29,493 bases of DNA, taken from contig CALGNW010000113.1 in the NCBI GenBank assembly GCA_937958345.1, positions 1 through 29,493 on the forward strand, written 5' to 3'. Each line of letters begins with the position of its first letter. The first letter of the stretch is position 1. Positions 20,895-29,493 of the stretch are shown here, in pieces. Below the pieces are notes generated by a model. It was not told the DNA's origin. It was given only the letters and a program-made list of their open reading frames with translations, and did no database searches. The position numbers were made by a program, and so were the translations under genes. Source of the stretch: an uncultured Neomegalonema sp. Lineage in GTDB: Bacteria > Pseudomonadota > Alphaproteobacteria > Rhodobacterales > Rhodobacteraceae.

Positions 20895-23255
20895 ATGCTA
20901 AAATATAGTGCTTTTTTTCTGGTCGCGATGCTGACGGTTCTCGTCGGGTTACCCGAGGGGTCGGAATTCGCGCTGGGCGTCGCCGCCTTATTTCGCTCCC
21001 AGAACCGTCAGGAAGCCAGCGAAGACCTTGTTACAGGTTTTTCGCTTCTCGAAAATTCCCCCAAACCCTACCTCGCGACCAACGAGCTTGGTGTCATCCG
21101 CGCGGCGAATGCTGCGGCTGTTAACATTGCTGGTGTCCTGAAGGTCTCGTGCACCAAGGGCGCGCACATTCGCAGTTTCTTCGGAGCCGACCCCGAGGCC
21201 GAACAGAAAATTTATCAGGCCGTTCGCGGCGCGACGGATCAAAAGTCCGGCAGCGCAGAGTTCTGGATCAAGGCGCATAATCTCAACCTTCGCGCCGAGG
21301 TGTCCTCTGCCGGTGCGGCTGACACGTTGCTTTGGGCTGTTGAGCAGATCGACAGCCAGCCCGAGGCGGTCGCCGGAATGACGGGCGATTTTGATCTCGA
21401 TGCCGCCCCGATTGGTTTTTTCAGCGCGGATCGAGGCGGCAAGATCGCCTCGATGAACGACACGCTGGCCGAATGGCTCGGTCTTGAATGGCCCGTTGCG
21501 GAAGGGGGCAGCCAGCCGCTTTTGTCCGATCTTTTTGTGGACGGGGCGCGCCGCTTGTCTCCGGCTTTGGCCAAAGAGGGCGAGACGGTCACCGAAACGG
21601 CGACTTTGCGCGTGATCGGCGGTGACGCCCGTCAGGTTCAGGTGGTTCAGTCACTCGCGACGGCGCAAGACGGCGAGGCGGTCACACGATCCTTCGTCTT
21701 ACCGAGTCCGCCCAAATCCGACATCCATGTCGGCACGTCCTCCGGCTCGCGGCTGTTGCGGTTCCTCGATGATGCGCCGGTTGCCGTGGCCCTGACCTCT
21801 GCCGATGGTATCATTCTCGAAGCGAATGATATGCTGGTCGAGCGGTCGGGCGGCGCGGCGCGGGTCGGCGCCGAGGTATCCGTCGCGGTCCGGCGCGAAG
21901 ACCGCAGCGAGGTTATGGAACGTATTGCCGCTGTCGTGAACGGCGACACTGTTACTCTGCCTCTGGAACTCAAGCTGATCGGTGACGACGGCGAAGAACA
22001 CGAGGCCCGCTTCCACGTTCATACCATCAGCACGGATCGCGGCGAATTGCTCGTGAACTATCTGATTGACGTCACCGAGATGAAGCAGATCGAGCACCAG
22101 CTGGCTCAGGTCCAAAAGATGCACGCGGTCGGCCAGCTCGCGGGCGGTATTGCCCATGACGTTAACAATGTTCTCACCGCCATCCGCGGGCACTGCGACT
22201 TGCTGATGCTCCGCCACCACGAGGGCGATCCCGACTTTGAATATCTGAACCAGATCCGCTCGCAAACCGAGCGCGCTGCCGAGGTTATCTCACAGCTTCT
22301 CGCGTATTCGCGACGTCAGACAATGCGCCGCGAGATCACGCAGCTTACCGACTCGCTTGATGACATGAAATTCATGCTCAGCCACCTGACGTCCGAGCGT
22401 GTCGAGTTCAAAGTACAGCACGCCCGCGATCTCGGCCTCGTTCGGATTGATCGCAGCGAATTCCAGCGGGTGATCCTGAATCTTGTTGTCAACGCCGGCC
22501 ACGCGATGCCCGAGGGCGGTGAACTGGTGATGCGGACGGGTAATATCGAGTCCAACGATCCGATCATCGACGATTACGACGTGATGAATCCCGGCGCTTA
22601 TGTGCAAATCGAAATCAGCGATACCGGAACAGGGATCGCGCCGGAAAACCTGCAAAAAATCTTCGAACCGTTCTTTACGACAAAGGGGCAAGGGCAGGGA
22701 ACCGGCCTCGGTCTCTCGACGGTGTACGGCATCATCAAACAGATGAACGGTTTTATCTTCTGCGAAAGCGAAGTTGGCGTCGGCACGACCTTCCGCATCT
22801 TCCTGCCGCGCTTTGTCGGTAAGGTTCCGAACGAAGACCCGATCGTCGCAAAGAAAGCGCCGACCTCAGTACCGCGCGACCTGACCGGAACCGGCTGCGT
22901 TCTGCTTGTCGAGGACGAGGACGCTGTGCGCAGCTTTGCCGTTCGCGCTCTTGAACTGCGCGGATATAAGGTCCTCGACGCTGCGGGCGGCGAGGAAGCC
23001 CTAGAGATCGTGATGGAAGACCCTGATGCGATTGACCTGATTGTCTCCGACGTCATCATGCCCGGCATGACCGGGCCGGAAATGATGCGCAAGGTCCGCG
23101 AAGTCCGGCAGGACATCCTCTTCATCTTTATCTCGGGCTATGCCGAAGACGCCTTCCGCGAGGAAATGCTGGAGGACGAAAACTTCCGGTTCCTGCCGAA
23201 ACCGTTCTCGCTTAACGATCTCGCGGTGAAGGTAAAAGAGGCGTTCGAGGAATAA
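20895..23255 (+). CDS. cckA: Hybrid sensor histidine kinase CckA
   Basis: A 786-aa hybrid kinase/phosphatase that heads the CckA-ChpT-CtrA relay. It has one membrane segment at the N-terminus (~4-20, 'YSAFFLVAMLTVLVGL'), followed by PAS-like sensor regions (~40-150, ~165-280 and ~285-395; 'SPKPYLATNELGVIRAAN', 'APIGFFSADRGGKIASMN', 'APVAVALTSADGIILEAND'). HisKA has His421 in 'GGIAHDVNN' (more often GGIAHDFNN). The ATPase domain has the N box 'ILNLVVNAGHAM', G1 'DTGTGIAPE', 'FEPFFTTK' and G2 'GTGLGLSTVYGI'. A receiver domain (~665-786) has the phospho-acceptor Asp719 ('IVSDVIMPGM') and Lys in 'FLPKPFS'. AAGGGGGC is the ribosome site. In R. capsulatus this kinase controls GTA maturation and lysis. 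Confidence 0.93.
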   Translation: MLKYSAFFLVAMLTVLVGLPEGSEFALGVAALFRSQNRQEASEDLVTGFSLLENSPKPYLATNELGVIRAANAAAVNIAGVLKVSCTKGAHIRSFFGADPEAEQKIYQAVRGATDQKSGSAEFWIKAHNLNLRAEVSSAGAADTLLWAVEQIDSQPEAVAGMTGDFDLDAAPIGFFSADRGGKIASMNDTLAEWLGLEWPVAEGGSQPLLSDLFVDGARRLSPALAKEGETVTETATLRVIGGDARQVQVVQSLATAQDGEAVTRSFVLPSPPKSDIHVGTSSGSRLLRFLDDAPVAVALTSADGIILEANDMLVERSGGAARVGAEVSVAVRREDRSEVMERIAAVVNGDTVTLPLELKLIGDDGEEHEARFHVHTISTDRGELLVNYLIDVTEMKQIEHQLAQVQKMHAVGQLAGGIAHDVNNVLTAIRGHCDLLMLRHHEGDPDFEYLNQIRSQTERAAEVISQLLAYSRRQTMRREITQLTDSLDDMKFMLSHLTSERVEFKVQHARDLGLVRIDRSEFQRVILNLVVNAGHAMPEGGELVMRTGNIESNDPIIDDYDVMNPGAYVQIEISDTGTGIAPENLQKIFEPFFTTKGQGQGTGLGLSTVYGIIKQMNGFIFCESEVGVGTTFRIFLPRFVGKVPNEDPIVAKKAPTSVPRDLTGTGCVLLVEDEDAVRSFAVRALELRGYKVLDAAGGEEALEIVMEDPDAIDLIVSDVIMPGMTGPEMMRKVREVRQDILFIFISGYAEDAFREEMLEDENFRFLPKPFSLNDLAVKVKEAFEE

Positions 23256-23395
23256 TCACCGAACCGGCCCGTATCGGCCAGACTAACCTTCCGCGTGAAC
23301 GCGCAGCACGGCGGGCAGTGGCGTTGATCCCGTCTTGCCCCGCAATACCATTCCCGCCTATGTTGCGCTGCAACGTAACGCCGCAGGGAAACATC

Positions 23396-25546
23396 ATGTC
23401 CGACAAGCCGAAAATCAGCGACTGGGCCGCTCTCGCACAAAAAGAGCTGAAGGACCGGCCACTCGAGGATCTGACGTGGCACACCCCTGAGGGGATTGAT
23501 GTAAAGCCGATCTACACGTCGGCGGACATCGCTGATGTCGATCATCTCGACAGCATGCCCGGACACCATCCCTACACGCGCGGACCCAAGGCAACGATGT
23601 ATGCGGGCCGTCCGTGGACCATCCGCCAATATGCCGGTTTCTCGACAGCCGAAGAATCGAATGCCTTCTACCGCAAGGGCTTGGAGAGCGGCCAGATGGG
23701 CGTATCCGTCGCCTTCGATCTGGCAACCCATCGCGGGTATGACAGCGATCACGAGCGCGTCCTGGGCGATGTCGGCAAGGCCGGTGTGGCCATCGATTCG
23801 GTTGAGGATATGAAAATTCTCTTCGACGGCATCCCCCTCGATCAGATGTCGGTTTCGATGACGATGAACGGCGCGGTCATTCCGGTTCTGGCCAGCTTTA
23901 TCGTCGCGGGCGAGGAACAGGGCGTCGATAAATCGAAACTGTCGGGCACGATCCAGAATGACATTCTCAAGGAATTCATGGTCCGCAACACCTACATCTA
24001 TCCGCCCGAAGCCTCGATGCGGATTGTGGCGGACATCATCGGGTACACTGCCGAGAATATGCCGAAATACAACTCGATTTCGATTTCCGGTTATCACATG
24101 CAGGAGGCCGGAGCGAACCTTGTGCAGGAACTGGCCTTCACGATTGCCGATGGCCGCGAATACGTGCGGGCGGCATTGTCAAAGGGGATGGACGTTGACG
24201 CTTTCGCCCCGCGCCTCTCCTTTTTCTTCGCCATCGGCATGAACTTTTTCATGGAAGCGGCAAAGCTGCGCGCCGCCCGTCTGCTCTGGGCGCGGGTCAT
24301 GGAAGAATTCAACCCGAAAAAGCCGACCAGCTCGATGCTCCGTACCCACTGCCAAACGTCCGGCGTCTCATTGCAGGAACAAGACCCCTACAACAACATT
24401 GTCCGCACGGCCTACGAGGCGATGTCTGCCGTTCTCGGCGGCACGCAGTCCCTGCATACAAACAGCTTCGACGAGGCGATTGCGCTGCCGACAGAGTTTT
24501 CTTCCCGCATCGCCCGCAACACTCAACTGATCCTCAAGCACGAAACGGGTGTCACGAATGTCGTCGATCCGCTGGCGGGCAGCTATTACGTGGAAAGCCT
24601 GACGAAAAATCTGGTGGACGAGGCGTGGAAACTGATCGGCGAAGTGGAAACGCTCGGTGGTATGACCAAGGCGGTCGCATCGGGAATGCCGAAATTGCGT
24701 ATCGAAGAGGCTGCGGCGCGGAGGCAAGCGGCGGTGGATCGCGGAGAAGAGGTGATCGTCGGCGTGAACAAGTATCGCCCGTCCGAACCCGATCCGATTG
24801 AAATTCGTGACATCGACAACGCCGAGGTGCGCCGCTCGCAGGTCGAGCGGATTAAGAAGACCAAGGCCGACCGCGACCAGGCCGCCTGCGATGCCGCTCT
24901 GGCAAATCTCAAGGCGACTGCCGAGGGAGACGGCAACCTCCTCGCGGCCGCTGTCGAGGCGGCGCGCGCCCGGGCAACCGTTGGCGAAATCTCGGACGCG
25001 ATGGAGGCCGTATTCGGTCGCCACAAGGCCGAGGTAAAGACGCTCGCCGGTGTATACGGCTCGGCATTCGAGGGCGACGAAGATTTCGCAGCGATCCAAA
25101 AGGATATCGAGAATTTTGCGGAAGAAGAGGGCCGCCGCCCCCGCATGCTTGTGGTGAAAATGGGTCAGGACGGCCACGATCGGGGCGCCAAGGTGATTGC
25201 ATCCGCCTTTGCCGATATCGGTTTTGATGTCGATGTCGGTCCGTTGTTCCAAACACCGGAAGAGGTCGCACAGGATGCGCTGGACAACGATGTCCATGTT
25301 ATCGGTGTTTCATCTCAGGCGGCGGGCCACAAAACTCTCGCTCCGGCGCTGATCAGCAGCTTGCGGGCGCAGGGTGCGGGCGAAATTCTGGTCATCTGCG
25401 GTGGCGTGATTCCGCAGCAGGACTATGATTTTCTGAAATCAGCGGGCGTCGCGGCGATCTTCGGGCCGGGGACAAATATCCCGCAGGCCGCCCGCGACGT
25501 GCTGGCGCTTATTCGCGAGAACAGGCCGCCGCAAACATCCGGATAG
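23396..25546 (+). CDS. scpA: Methylmalonyl-CoA mutase, single-chain B12-dependent form
   Basis: A 716-aa enzyme that interconverts methylmalonyl-CoA and succinyl-CoA, used in propionate and ethylmalonyl-CoA pathway carbon flow. The N-terminal substrate barrel covers about 25-560: 'TIRQYAGFSTAEESNAFYRKGLESGQMGVSVAFDLATHRGYDSD' region, 'QMSVSMTMNGAVIP', 'YPPEASMRIVADIIGYTAENMPKYNSISISGYHMQEAGA', 'RTHCQTSGVSLQEQDPYNN'. The B12-binding domain (~580-716) has the base-off ligand His594 in 'GQDGHDRGAKV'. It is full length for the ScpA type and needs no small subunit. The ATG at 23396 follows GCAGGGAA; the open frame upstream is ignored. A weak promoter (TTGATC 23324, TACCAT 23346) lies in the 140-base gap after cckA. 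Confidence 0.94.
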   Translation: MSDKPKISDWAALAQKELKDRPLEDLTWHTPEGIDVKPIYTSADIADVDHLDSMPGHHPYTRGPKATMYAGRPWTIRQYAGFSTAEESNAFYRKGLESGQMGVSVAFDLATHRGYDSDHERVLGDVGKAGVAIDSVEDMKILFDGIPLDQMSVSMTMNGAVIPVLASFIVAGEEQGVDKSKLSGTIQNDILKEFMVRNTYIYPPEASMRIVADIIGYTAENMPKYNSISISGYHMQEAGANLVQELAFTIADGREYVRAALSKGMDVDAFAPRLSFFFAIGMNFFMEAAKLRAARLLWARVMEEFNPKKPTSSMLRTHCQTSGVSLQEQDPYNNIVRTAYEAMSAVLGGTQSLHTNSFDEAIALPTEFSSRIARNTQLILKHETGVTNVVDPLAGSYYVESLTKNLVDEAWKLIGEVETLGGMTKAVASGMPKLRIEEAAARRQAAVDRGEEVIVGVNKYRPSEPDPIEIRDIDNAEVRRSQVERIKKTKADRDQAACDAALANLKATAEGDGNLLAAAVEAARARATVGEISDAMEAVFGRHKAEVKTLAGVYGSAFEGDEDFAAIQKDIENFAEEEGRRPRMLVVKMGQDGHDRGAKVIASAFADIGFDVDVGPLFQTPEEVAQDALDNDVHVIGVSSQAAGHKTLAPALISSLRAQGAGEILVICGGVIPQQDYDFLKSAGVAAIFGPGTNIPQAARDVLALIRENRPPQTSG

Positions 25547-25570
25547 GGATGCGCGGGTCGGGTGCGGCTT

Positions 25571-26485
25571 TCAGGCCGATATTTCCTCCGCCCTCTGCTC
25601 CCGATAAAAGACGAAGATGCCGGAACCGACGATGATCGCAATTCCGGTCCATGTCAGCGCATCGGGAAACTCGCTGAAAAAGAAATAGCCCCACAGCGTT
25701 GCGCCGATAATTTCAAGATACTGAAAGGGCGCGATAACCGACGCGCTGACGCGGCGCAGCGCGAAAATAATCAGCGTGTGGCAACCAATTGCGACCAGCC
25801 CGATAAGGACAACCAAAACCGCCTCGAAGGGTGTCGGAACGACAAACCCAGTCCGCGTAGGTCCGTGCACCAGCACGACAATGCCCAGCACGATGAAGCC
25901 GGAAAAATTGGCGAGAGCCTGCAATGTCCACGGATCGGCTGCATTAGACAGGCGCTTCGTCAGCGTCATATATCCGGCAAAGCAAACCGCTGCTCCGAGC
26001 GGTAACAACGCGACAAAGCCGAGATCCGCAAAAGTTGGCCGGATAATCAGCAATGCCCCGCCAAAGCCGATCAGCACCGCCAATATACGCCGCCACCCGA
26101 TCTTGTCCCCTAGAAAAACTGCTGAGAACAACGTCAGGATCAGCGGTTCGACAAAGAAAATGGCCGCAACATTCGCGATGGGCATGTATTGCAGGGCTGC
26201 GAAGAAAAACGCGGTTGCACCGGCAATTCCTGCACCGCGCAAAAAGTGCAGATGCAGTTCGGGAACGCGAAAAGCAGCCAGTCCGCGATCCCGCCATATC
26301 ACGAACGGCAAGAGTAACGTGCTGCTGACGACAAACCTCAGCCACGCAACTTCAACGGCGGGAACCGTCGCTGAAAGGTACTTTGCAATCGCATCGACGA
26401 TCGGGATAACCAGCATCGCTGCGGTCATCAGGATCAATCCGGTCGCTGTATCGCGATTTGTGGTACTAATGTGTGCCTGCGTCAT
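25571..26485 (-). CDS. EamA/DMT family exporter
   Basis: A 304-aa inner-membrane protein of the drug/metabolite transporter superfamily, with about ten hydrophobic helices in two repeated EamA halves (~15-150 and ~163-295). Family marks: 'MLVIPIVDAIAKYLS', 'VAWLRFVVSSTLLLPF', 'LQYMPIANVAAIFFVEPLILTLFSAVFLGDKIGWRRILAVLIGFGGALLIIRP' at the end of the first half, and the matching 'ASVIAPFQYLEIIGATLWGYFFFSEFPDALTWTGIAIIVGSGIFVFYRE' in the second. Substrate unknown; members export amino acids and metabolites. It is convergent with the mutase gene (24 bases apart) and divergent from the DUF1491 gene. Confidence 0.9.
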   Translation of the reverse strand: MTQAHISTTNRDTATGLILMTAAMLVIPIVDAIAKYLSATVPAVEVAWLRFVVSSTLLLPFVIWRDRGLAAFRVPELHLHFLRGAGIAGATAFFFAALQYMPIANVAAIFFVEPLILTLFSAVFLGDKIGWRRILAVLIGFGGALLIIRPTFADLGFVALLPLGAAVCFAGYMTLTKRLSNAADPWTLQALANFSGFIVLGIVVLVHGPTRTGFVVPTPFEAVLVVLIGLVAIGCHTLIIFALRRVSASVIAPFQYLEIIGATLWGYFFFSEFPDALTWTGIAIIVGSGIFVFYREQRAEEISA

Positions 26486-26539
26486 CCGGTGACGCTATGC
26501 CTCGGGGCGGCTGATTGCGATGAAAAAGAGTGAAGCCGA

Positions 26540-26863
26540 ATGTCTGTAACAACTTCCTTCCGCGTTTCCGCTTTTCTCAGGCTTTGCACAATGTCCGGCG
26601 AGGCCGCCTATGTTCTCAGACGGGGCGACGAGACTGCGGGGGCAGTCCTCGTGAAACACCTGAGAACGGACCGAACCGCTGTGGTCTATGCGCGGCGCTA
26701 TGACATCGACGGCGAGATTGTCTGGGAGCGTGCGACCGGCGAAGCGCCTGTTTCGGACAGCGAAGCGGATGCCTATATCGACCGCCGCGTTAAATCGGAC
26801 GGGGATCTGTGGGCGGTCGAGGTCGAAAGCCGCGCCGATGCACCGCCTCTTACGGACCTGTAG
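26540..26863 (+). CDS. DUF1491 family protein
   Basis: A 107-aa soluble protein of the alphaproteobacterial DUF1491 family, function unknown. Typical features: 'FRVSAFLRLCTMSGEAAYVLRRGDETAGAVLVKHL' at the start (the R-R-G-D-x-x-A-G-A pattern), and 'VSDSEADAYIDRRVKSDGDLWAVEVESR' at the end, where the family has a conserved D-x-Y-x-x-R-x-x-x-D-x-D-L-W-V-V-E-I/V-E. It is 89 bases upstream of parC with no obvious terminator, so the two may share a message. Confidence 0.85.
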   Translation: MSVTTSFRVSAFLRLCTMSGEAAYVLRRGDETAGAVLVKHLRTDRTAVVYARRYDIDGEIVWERATGEAPVSDSEADAYIDRRVKSDGDLWAVEVESRADAPPLTDL

Positions 26864-26952
26864 TGCGGTAATTCCAGACGTCTGCCGAGAAGGATCAGCG
26901 CAGATGCCGTTTTCGATAGACTTGCCGCGCGTCTCTTTCTAAGCCGTGACCT

Positions 26953-29211
26953 ATGAGCGAAGACACCCCACCGGACGACTCCGACAATGACCTGCGCGTT
27001 GTTGATGAAGCCCTGAGCCGCGCGCTCGGCGGGCGCTATTTGACCTATGCGCTATCGACGATCATGCACCGGGCGCTGCCCGATGTGCGCGACGGCCTAA
27101 AGCCTGTGCACCGGCGCATTCTTTACGCAATGCGCCAGATGCGGCTCAACCCGGACGGCGGCTTTAAAAAGTCGGCAAAGGTCGTCGGCGAAGTCATGGG
27201 CAGCTTTCACCCTCATGGTGACCAGTCAATTTACGACGCGATGGTGCGTCTCGCGCAGGATTTTGCCAGCCGCTATCCGTTGGTTGACGGGCAGGGCAAT
27301 TTCGGCAACGTCGATGGCGATAATCCGGCTGCAATGCGATACACGGAAAGTCGCCTGACGCCCGTCGCACTCACGTTGTTAGAGGGGCTGAGCGACGACG
27401 CAGTCGATTTCAGTCCGAACTATGACGGCGAAGAAATCGAACCCGACGTTCTGCCCGCTGCTTTTCCCAACCTGCTCGCAAATGGCGCGACCGGTATCGC
27501 CGTTGGGATGGCAACCTCAATTCCGCCGCACAATGTTGACGAGCTGTGTCAGGGTTTGCTGCACCTGCTGAAAACGCCGAACGCGACAATCGAAAAGCTG
27601 GTCGATCTGATTCCCGGCCCCGACTTTCCGACGGGCGGGGTGATCGTTGAACCGCGCGAGAACATCATAGATGCCTACAGAACGGGCCGCGGCGGATTTC
27701 GTCTCCGGTCGCGGTGGCATAAAGAGGATTTGGGGCGCGGCAAGTACCAGATTGTCGTCACAGAAATTCCCCATGCTGTTCAAAAAAGCCGTCTTGTCGA
27801 GCGCATCGCGTCTTTGGTAACCGAGCGAAAGGTTCCCATTCTCGGTGATGTGAACGATGAGAGCGCAGAAGACGTTCGGCTTGTTCTTGAACCGCGCTCG
27901 GGCAATGTCGATGCCGATGTTCTGATGGAGACGCTGTTCAAGCAGACCGACCTCGAAGTGCGCGTTCCGCTGAACCTCAACGTGCTGGACTCGACTCGCA
28001 CGCCGCGCGTGATGTCATTGCCCGAGGCGTTGCAGGCGTTTCTCAATCACCGCCGCGATGTCCTCCTGCGCCGTTCGACGCATCGGATCGGCAAGATTGA
28101 CGCCCGGGTCGAAGTTCTCGACGGCTACATCATCGCTTTCCTGAATCTGGACCGCGTGATCGAAATTATCCGCAGCGAGGATGAACCCAAGCCGATTATG
28201 ATGGCTGAGTTCAACCTGACTGATGTTCAGGCCGAGGCCATTCTGAACATGCGCTTGCGCTCCTTGCGCAAACTCGAAGAAATGCAGTTGCGCGACGAGC
28301 GGAAAAAGCTGCTCGAAGAGCGCGATGAACTCGATGCCATTCTCAATGATGACGAGAAGCAGTCTGCAAAAATCGGCGACGAACTGCGGGATATCCGTAA
28401 GCGGTTCGGTTATAAAGCCGAAGGCGGAGCGCGCCGTACCGAATTTTCTGACGCCCCGAAAATCGAGGCGGCCTCGCTCGAGGCGATGATCGACAAAGAA
28501 CCGATCACGGTCATCTGTTCCGAAAAGGGCTGGATCAGAGCGATGAAGGGCCACGCCGCCCTCGACGCCGAGGTTAAATACAAGGACGGTGACGGCCCGC
28601 GCTTCATGTTTCATGCGCAGACGACCGACAAGCTGCTGATATTTGCCACGAACGGACGTATCTACACGCTCGCCGCCGACAAACTTCCCGGTGGCCGCTC
28701 AATGGGCGAACCGCTTCGCCTGATGGTCGATTTGCCGAACGAAGAGGACACCGTGACCCTCTTTGCGCATACGCCCGGCGCAAAACGGATTGTCGCCTCG
28801 CGTGACGGTCGCGGTTTCGTTGTTGCCGAGGCTGATGCCGTCGCGCAGACCCGAACGGGCAAACAGGTTCTCAATACTGATCCGCTTTCAAAGGCCGCGT
28901 TCTGTGTGCCGGTCTCCGACGGTGACGACACGGTTGCAGTGGTCGGAGACAACCGGAAACTGTTGGTCTTCCCGTTGTCTGATCTGCCCGAGATGGGAAG
29001 GGGCAAGGGCGTCCTTCTTCAGCGGTATAAAGATGGTGGCCTCGCCGACATACGAACGCTAACGATAGCAGATGGGTTGAGCTGGCAAATGGGCGGCAAC
29101 AAAACCCGGACCGTTCCGCAAGACGAACTAGCCGATTACGTCGGCAAAAGAGCTTCCGCAGGCCGAATGGCCCCGCGCGGCTTTCCAAGGGACAATAAGT
29201 TCAGCGGATAG
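26953..29211 (+). CDS. parC: DNA topoisomerase IV subunit A
   Basis: A 752-aa type IIA topoisomerase subunit that with ParE unlinks daughter chromosomes. 'LPDVRDGLKPVHRRILYAM' opens the winged-helix breakage domain; the active-site Tyr130 is in 'AAMRYTESRL' preceded by Arg129. 'ANGATGIAVGMATSIPPHNVDEL' and 'LLANGATGIA' are standard for the family. The quinolone region reads 'HPHGDQSIYDAMV', with Gln91 and Asp95 where E. coli ParC has Ser80 and Glu84. The coiled-coil and C-gate come at ~330-480, and a beta-pinwheel-type C-terminal domain follows to ~730 ('SEKGWIRAMKGH', 'NGRIYTLAADKLPGGRSMGEPLRL', 'EMGRGKGVLLQRYK'), which assigns ParC rather than GyrA with the missing GyrA box. Length is normal for alphaproteobacteria. 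Confidence 0.94.
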   Translation: MSEDTPPDDSDNDLRVVDEALSRALGGRYLTYALSTIMHRALPDVRDGLKPVHRRILYAMRQMRLNPDGGFKKSAKVVGEVMGSFHPHGDQSIYDAMVRLAQDFASRYPLVDGQGNFGNVDGDNPAAMRYTESRLTPVALTLLEGLSDDAVDFSPNYDGEEIEPDVLPAAFPNLLANGATGIAVGMATSIPPHNVDELCQGLLHLLKTPNATIEKLVDLIPGPDFPTGGVIVEPRENIIDAYRTGRGGFRLRSRWHKEDLGRGKYQIVVTEIPHAVQKSRLVERIASLVTERKVPILGDVNDESAEDVRLVLEPRSGNVDADVLMETLFKQTDLEVRVPLNLNVLDSTRTPRVMSLPEALQAFLNHRRDVLLRRSTHRIGKIDARVEVLDGYIIAFLNLDRVIEIIRSEDEPKPIMMAEFNLTDVQAEAILNMRLRSLRKLEEMQLRDERKKLLEERDELDAILNDDEKQSAKIGDELRDIRKRFGYKAEGGARRTEFSDAPKIEAASLEAMIDKEPITVICSEKGWIRAMKGHAALDAEVKYKDGDGPRFMFHAQTTDKLLIFATNGRIYTLAADKLPGGRSMGEPLRLMVDLPNEEDTVTLFAHTPGAKRIVASRDGRGFVVAEADAVAQTRTGKQVLNTDPLSKAAFCVPVSDGDDTVAVVGDNRKLLVFPLSDLPEMGRGKGVLLQRYKDGGLADIRTLTIADGLSWQMGGNKTRTVPQDELADYVGKRASAGRMAPRGFPRDNKFSG

Positions 29212-29224
29212 GGCAGGGCGTGCC

Positions 29225-29250
29225 CGGCGCTAAACGCCGAGCTTTTCTTT
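29225..29250 (+). terminator. Terminator-like hairpin after parC
   Basis: CGGCG (29225-29229) and CGCCG (29235-29239) form a short stem around CTAAA, followed by AGCTTTTCTTT. It overlaps the gatB stop codon on the other strand. A second 5-bp hairpin (GGGCA/TGCCC) lies just before it. Confidence 0.4.
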
Positions 29251-29493
29251 GACCATCTGTTGCACCGCTTGCGGGTTTGCCTTGCCGCCGGTGGCCTTCA
29301 TCACTTGGCCGACAAACCAGCCCGCCATCGACGGTTTAGCCTGCGCCTGCGTCACCTTTTCCGGGTTCGCGGCGATGATCTCATCCACCGCCGCCTCGAT
29401 CGCGCCCGTGTCCGTGACCTGTTTCATGTCGCGGGATTCAACGATTTCGGCGGGGTCGCCGCCCTCGGTCCAGACGATCTCGAACAGTTCCTT
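29230..29493 (-). CDS. gatB: Aspartyl/glutamyl-tRNA amidotransferase subunit B, C-terminal part only
   Basis: The last 87 codons of GatB, running off the right edge. GatB is the kinase/tRNA-binding part of the GatCAB enzyme that turns Glu-tRNA(Gln) or Asp-tRNA(Asn) into the amide form. The visible part is the C-terminal YqeY-like tail domain that holds the tRNA: 'VTDTGAIEAAVDEIIAANPEKV' then 'AGWFVGQVMKATGGKANPQAVQQMVKEKLGV', a highly typical ending. Upstream of that, 'LFEIVWTEGGDPAEIVESRDM' is also visible at the window edge. Convergent with parC. Confidence 0.93.
   Translation of the reverse strand, partial: KELFEIVWTEGGDPAEIVESRDMKQVTDTGAIEAAVDEIIAANPEKVTQAQAKPSMAGWFVGQVMKATGGKANPQAVQQMVKEKLGV

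Noticed and set aside
23138..24097. 319-aa open frame on the - strand opposite cckA/scpA
   Set aside because: Antisense to two genes with intact catalytic motifs; no start signal or domain.

Overview
The window reads as a chromosome segment of an alphaproteobacterium, most likely Rhodobacterales or a close relative. Evidence: a gene transfer agent (GTA) structural cluster of the Rhodobacter capsulatus (RcGTA) type; a CckA hybrid histidine kinase with a perfect CtrA box in front of it; a DUF1491 protein; GatB and RsmB sequences of the rhodobacterial kind; and a GC-rich composition throughout. No tRNA, rRNA, integrase, transposase or CRISPR array was seen.

Bases 1-13653 hold the back half of a GTA cluster, all on the + strand: end of the HK97-type major capsid protein, head-tail adaptor, stopper, tail terminator, a non-canonical membrane-anchored coiled-coil gene, tail tube, two tail assembly chaperones (one only 58 aa), a very short tape measure, distal tail protein, Fe-S type hub, NlpC/P60 peptidase and the 1254-aa tip 'megatron'. 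Directly behind lies a chain of mostly ATGA-overlapping genes: a DUF2793 fibre-like protein, a GH108 endolysin, a lipoprotein, a compact trypsin-like serine protease that I read from its His/Asp/Ser motifs, and two small holin-like membrane proteins. In R. capsulatus the fibre and lysis genes are known to sit at separate loci, so a fused structure-fibre-lysis cluster is notable. The two large gaps in the cluster (263-555 and 2325-2694) hold palindromic repeats, including a tandem 80-bp element whose hairpins covary, a strong terminator-like hairpin, and a second palindrome family on both sides of the tail tube gene.

Bases 13713-19441 are accessory and housekeeping genes: cysE with its own promoter, a convergent ghrA-DUF502 pair on the - strand, a secreted Pro/Gln-rich protein followed by an Asp/Glu racemase-superfamily enzyme, and a convergent DUF882 peptidoglycan-type protein.

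Bases 19605-29493 carry rsmB, cckA, a methylmalonyl-CoA mutase, an EamA/DMT exporter (-), a DUF1491 protein, parC, and the end of gatB (-). CckA is the top of the CckA-ChpT-CtrA relay that controls GTA expression and lysis in R. capsulatus, so a regulator of the particle lies about 7 kb beyond its structural genes.
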